A stretch of 64,000 nt of DNA, taken from NCBI RefSeq assembly GCF_003957515.1, contig NZ_RQXW01000006.1, positions 124,001 through 188,000 of the forward strand, written 5' to 3'. The notes beneath the pieces are model-generated. The model saw nothing but the letters and a program-made list of their open reading frames with translations. It made no database searches and was not told the DNA's origin. Positions 62,402-64,000 of the stretch are shown here, piece by piece; position 1 is the first letter of the stretch, and each line of letters starts with the position of its first letter. This stretch comes from Amphritea opalescens (lineage in GTDB: Bacteria > Pseudomonadota > Gammaproteobacteria > Pseudomonadales > Balneatricaceae). A program made the translations under genes and the position numbers.

Positions 62402-62812
62402 CCAATTCTCCAACAGCAAAGACGATTCAACCTGTATTCCTAGACGAGTGATTAAGCCGATCACATGATCATACTTTATGTTCTTTCACCCAACCCATAC
62501 GCTAGATTAAGAGTGTGCGTTTAAGATTTAGGCCAATACCGTTAAGCATAGATCTATTTTGCATAAAATGAGCCATCACACCGTTAATTTTTCATTAATC
62601 GCAGACATCTCAGCCGAGTTAAACGTTTAGGCTTAACAGAGTCGGTACTCTAGTTTTAACAGGGGGTCTCATGTATTACAAAGCGATCAGTCATCACTTT
62701 GAGAGGTCAAGGTTAATAAGGTACCGGCTCATCACTAAGCGATAACAACCAACTACCTGAAATCAAAACAAAAAAACCAGCACATGGCTGGTTTTTATGA
62801 TGCGACAAGGCG
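62402..62812. other. Intergenic region upstream of the GGDEF-EAL gene
   Basis: No gene seen. It contains the promoter region of the GGDEF-EAL gene on its left side and the helicase terminator at 62771-62796. Confidence 0.5.
62771..62796. terminator. Terminator downstream of the DEAD-box gene
   Basis: CCAGC and GCTGG form a 5-bp stem flanked by six A and five T, so the A/T runs extend the stem and either strand can end in T. It lies 17 bp past the helicase stop and works on the minus strand. Confidence 0.75.
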
Positions 62813-64000
62813 TTAATCCGTTTTTTTCTTTTTCAACGGTGCCATACCGTCGTCAGAAACAATCTCTCGATTCGCCTGACGGCGATTTTTACGATCCTGA
62901 GGCGCTTTAACCACCCGCTTAGGACGACGTTCAGTCACCACTTTCTCAGACTTAGGCTTAGCAGCAGGCGCATCTTTAATGCCCTTAAACTTACCTTTCA
63001 GGCCATCCAGTTCACTGAAATTAACCGACTGCTGCAGAAAGCTCTCAACCCGTCGAAATGCATCCCAATCTTTCGGCCCCACCAATGAGACAGCTACCCC
63101 TTTCGCGCCGGCTCTGCCCGTACGGCCGATTCGATGAACATACTCTTCAGCCTGTTTAGGCATATCAAAGTTAATCACCAAGGAGACCTGTAACAGATCG
63201 AGCCCACGGGATGCCACATCGGTGGTAATTAGCACCTGTTGCTGCCCTCGGCTGAAGCTGTCCATAATCTTATTGCGATCAGACTGGCTCATATCGCCGC
63301 TCAAAGCAGCCGTTTTCAACCCTTTTGCCGACAGCAACTGCGACAAGCGCTCAGTATCTGTGCGGGTTGCGGTGAAGATAATCACCTGCTGATAGGTTTC
63401 AGTCTCGAGAATACGTTCAAGCAAGGCCTGCTTATGATCGAGGTGATCCGCGAGATAAAAGCGCTTTTCAATATCCGCATGTTCAGCATTCGCCGCACCG
63501 ATTGCGATCCGCTTAGGCGCTTTCAGCAAGGTTTTAGCCATGCTATTCACTGCCGCGTGTTCCAGCGTGGCGGAAAACATCAGCGTCTGTCTGAGACGAT
63601 GGCTAGCGGTTTGGTTGATCCGATTGAGCTGTTCGGTGAACCCTAGATCGAGCATCCGATCGGCTTCATCCAAAATCAACAGTTCTAAACCATCCAAAAA
63701 CAGCGACCGTTCATCCAGATGGTTCACCAAGCGACCGGGAGTCGCCACCACCACATGGGGATTTTTCGCTAAGGCTTTAGCCTGATCGTTGAAGTTCTCA
63801 CCACCTAGCACCAACGCCGCTTTATAGGGCGTACCGCTGATCAGGCTGCGTAACTGAGCATAAACCTGTTTCGCCAGTTCGCGCGTGGGCGCCAGAACCA
63901 GCGCCCGAGGATCCTTTTTACTCAGCGCTTTCTGCCGCATCAACCGCTGCATCGTCGGCAACAGGTAAGCCAGCGTTTTTCCAGAGCCGGTTTTCGATGA
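62813..64000 (-). CDS. DEAD-box RNA helicase, RhlE-like (5' end outside window)
   Basis: RNA helicase involved in RNA or ribosome remodelling. The frame is open to the right edge; the last visible codons, at the N-terminal side, spell SSKTGSGKTLAYLLP, which is Walker A (motif I). Then come LVLAPTRELAKQV (Ia), VATPGRL (Ib), LILDEADRMLDLGF (II), MFSATL (III), IIFTATRTDTERL (IV), VLITTDVASRGLDLLQV (V) and YVHRIGRTGRAG (VI). The tail is basic and disordered (RRPKRVVKAPQDRKNRRQ), as in RhlE-type proteins, and ends in lysines. Roughly 40-50 N-terminal residues, including the Q motif, are missing. Confidence 0.94.
   Translation of the reverse strand, partial: SSKTGSGKTLAYLLPTMQRLMRQKALSKKDPRALVLAPTRELAKQVYAQLRSLISGTPYKAALVLGGENFNDQAKALAKNPHVVVATPGRLVNHLDERSLFLDGLELLILDEADRMLDLGFTEQLNRINQTASHRLRQTLMFSATLEHAAVNSMAKTLLKAPKRIAIGAANAEHADIEKRFYLADHLDHKQALLERILETETYQQVIIFTATRTDTERLSQLLSAKGLKTAALSGDMSQSDRNKIMDSFSRGQQQVLITTDVASRGLDLLQVSLVINFDMPKQAEEYVHRIGRTGRAGAKGVAVSLVGPKDWDAFRRVESFLQQSVNFSELDGLKGKFKGIKDAPAAKPKSEKVVTERRPKRVVKAPQDRKNRRQANREIVSDDGMAPLKKKKTD

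Noticed and set aside
1-64000. tRNA or rRNA genes
   Set aside because: No T-arm consensus with a matching acceptor stem and no rRNA-like segment was recognised by reading; a tRNA search program would be decisive.

Overview
The window looks like chromosomal DNA of a marine gammaproteobacterium, probably Oceanospirillales (Oceanospirillaceae-like). This is inferred from gene content and from close similarity of RpsA, NfsB, YbiT, RbbA and DgkA to their gammaproteobacterial families. A database comparison would be needed to name a genus. Gene density is high, no tRNA or rRNA gene was found, and the only clear mobile-element trace is an integrase remnant beside the SRP RNA gene.

Layout. 1-2.5 kb: a quinone reductase/zinc-type ADH family gene (5' end just off the window), a tandem ABM-domain monooxygenase and an NfsB nitroreductase, a likely electrophile/quinone detoxification group. 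2.6-3.4 kb: two small genes around phased A-tracts. 3.6-11.5 kb: a tripartite RND efflux pump followed by its own OmpR-type two-component system, with an 11-bp direct repeat upstream of the pump. 11.5-17.2 kb: DUF3861, a DUF2798 membrane protein with divergent MarR regulator, BenE with divergent XRE-cupin regulator, dodecin, MscS channel and HPP protein; both divergent regions carry clear inverted repeats. 17.4-24.3 kb: ApeB and an FKBP lipoprotein, the Prc protease, an unknown membrane protein, and ribosomal protein S1 outside its usual cmk-rpsA-ihfB setting. 24.4-29.5 kb, minus strand: dnaX-ybaB-recR-rnd-ycgL-ycgN, one probable operon; dnaX carries a complete E. coli-type programmed -1 frameshift signal.

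30.3-35.5 kb: a five-gene envelope operon (COG3014 lipoprotein, YcfL, LpoB, DUF6844 protein, CsgG-like protein) whose joint function is unknown; it is the best candidate here for an undescribed system. 35.9-40.2 kb: a PHA synthase translationally close-coupled to a P-type H+-ATPase. 40.5-45.5 kb: the yhiI-rbbA-yhhJ type ABC exporter. 46.0-50.9 kb: an outer-membrane remodelling operon (EptA, DgkA, PAP2 phosphatase, response regulator, sensor kinase); an 11-bp direct repeat lies just upstream of the probable eptA promoter. 50.9-51.4 kb: truncated tyrosine integrase and the 4.5S/SRP RNA gene ffs with its promoter. 51.7-64 kb: retropepsin-like protease, unknown protein, potassium channel, VOC protein, alpha/beta hydrolase-OsmC fusion, SlyD-like PPIase, GreA/B-like factor, ABC-F protein YbiT, a periplasm-sensing GGDEF-EAL protein, and a DEAD-box helicase running off the right edge.

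A common theme is the cell envelope: efflux, lipid A modification, LpoB/CsgG-like factors, mechanosensing and the FKBP and YcfL lipoproteins. Two separate OmpR-family two-component systems are encoded next to their likely targets. All functional assignments come from reading motifs and recalled family sequences; no search was run.
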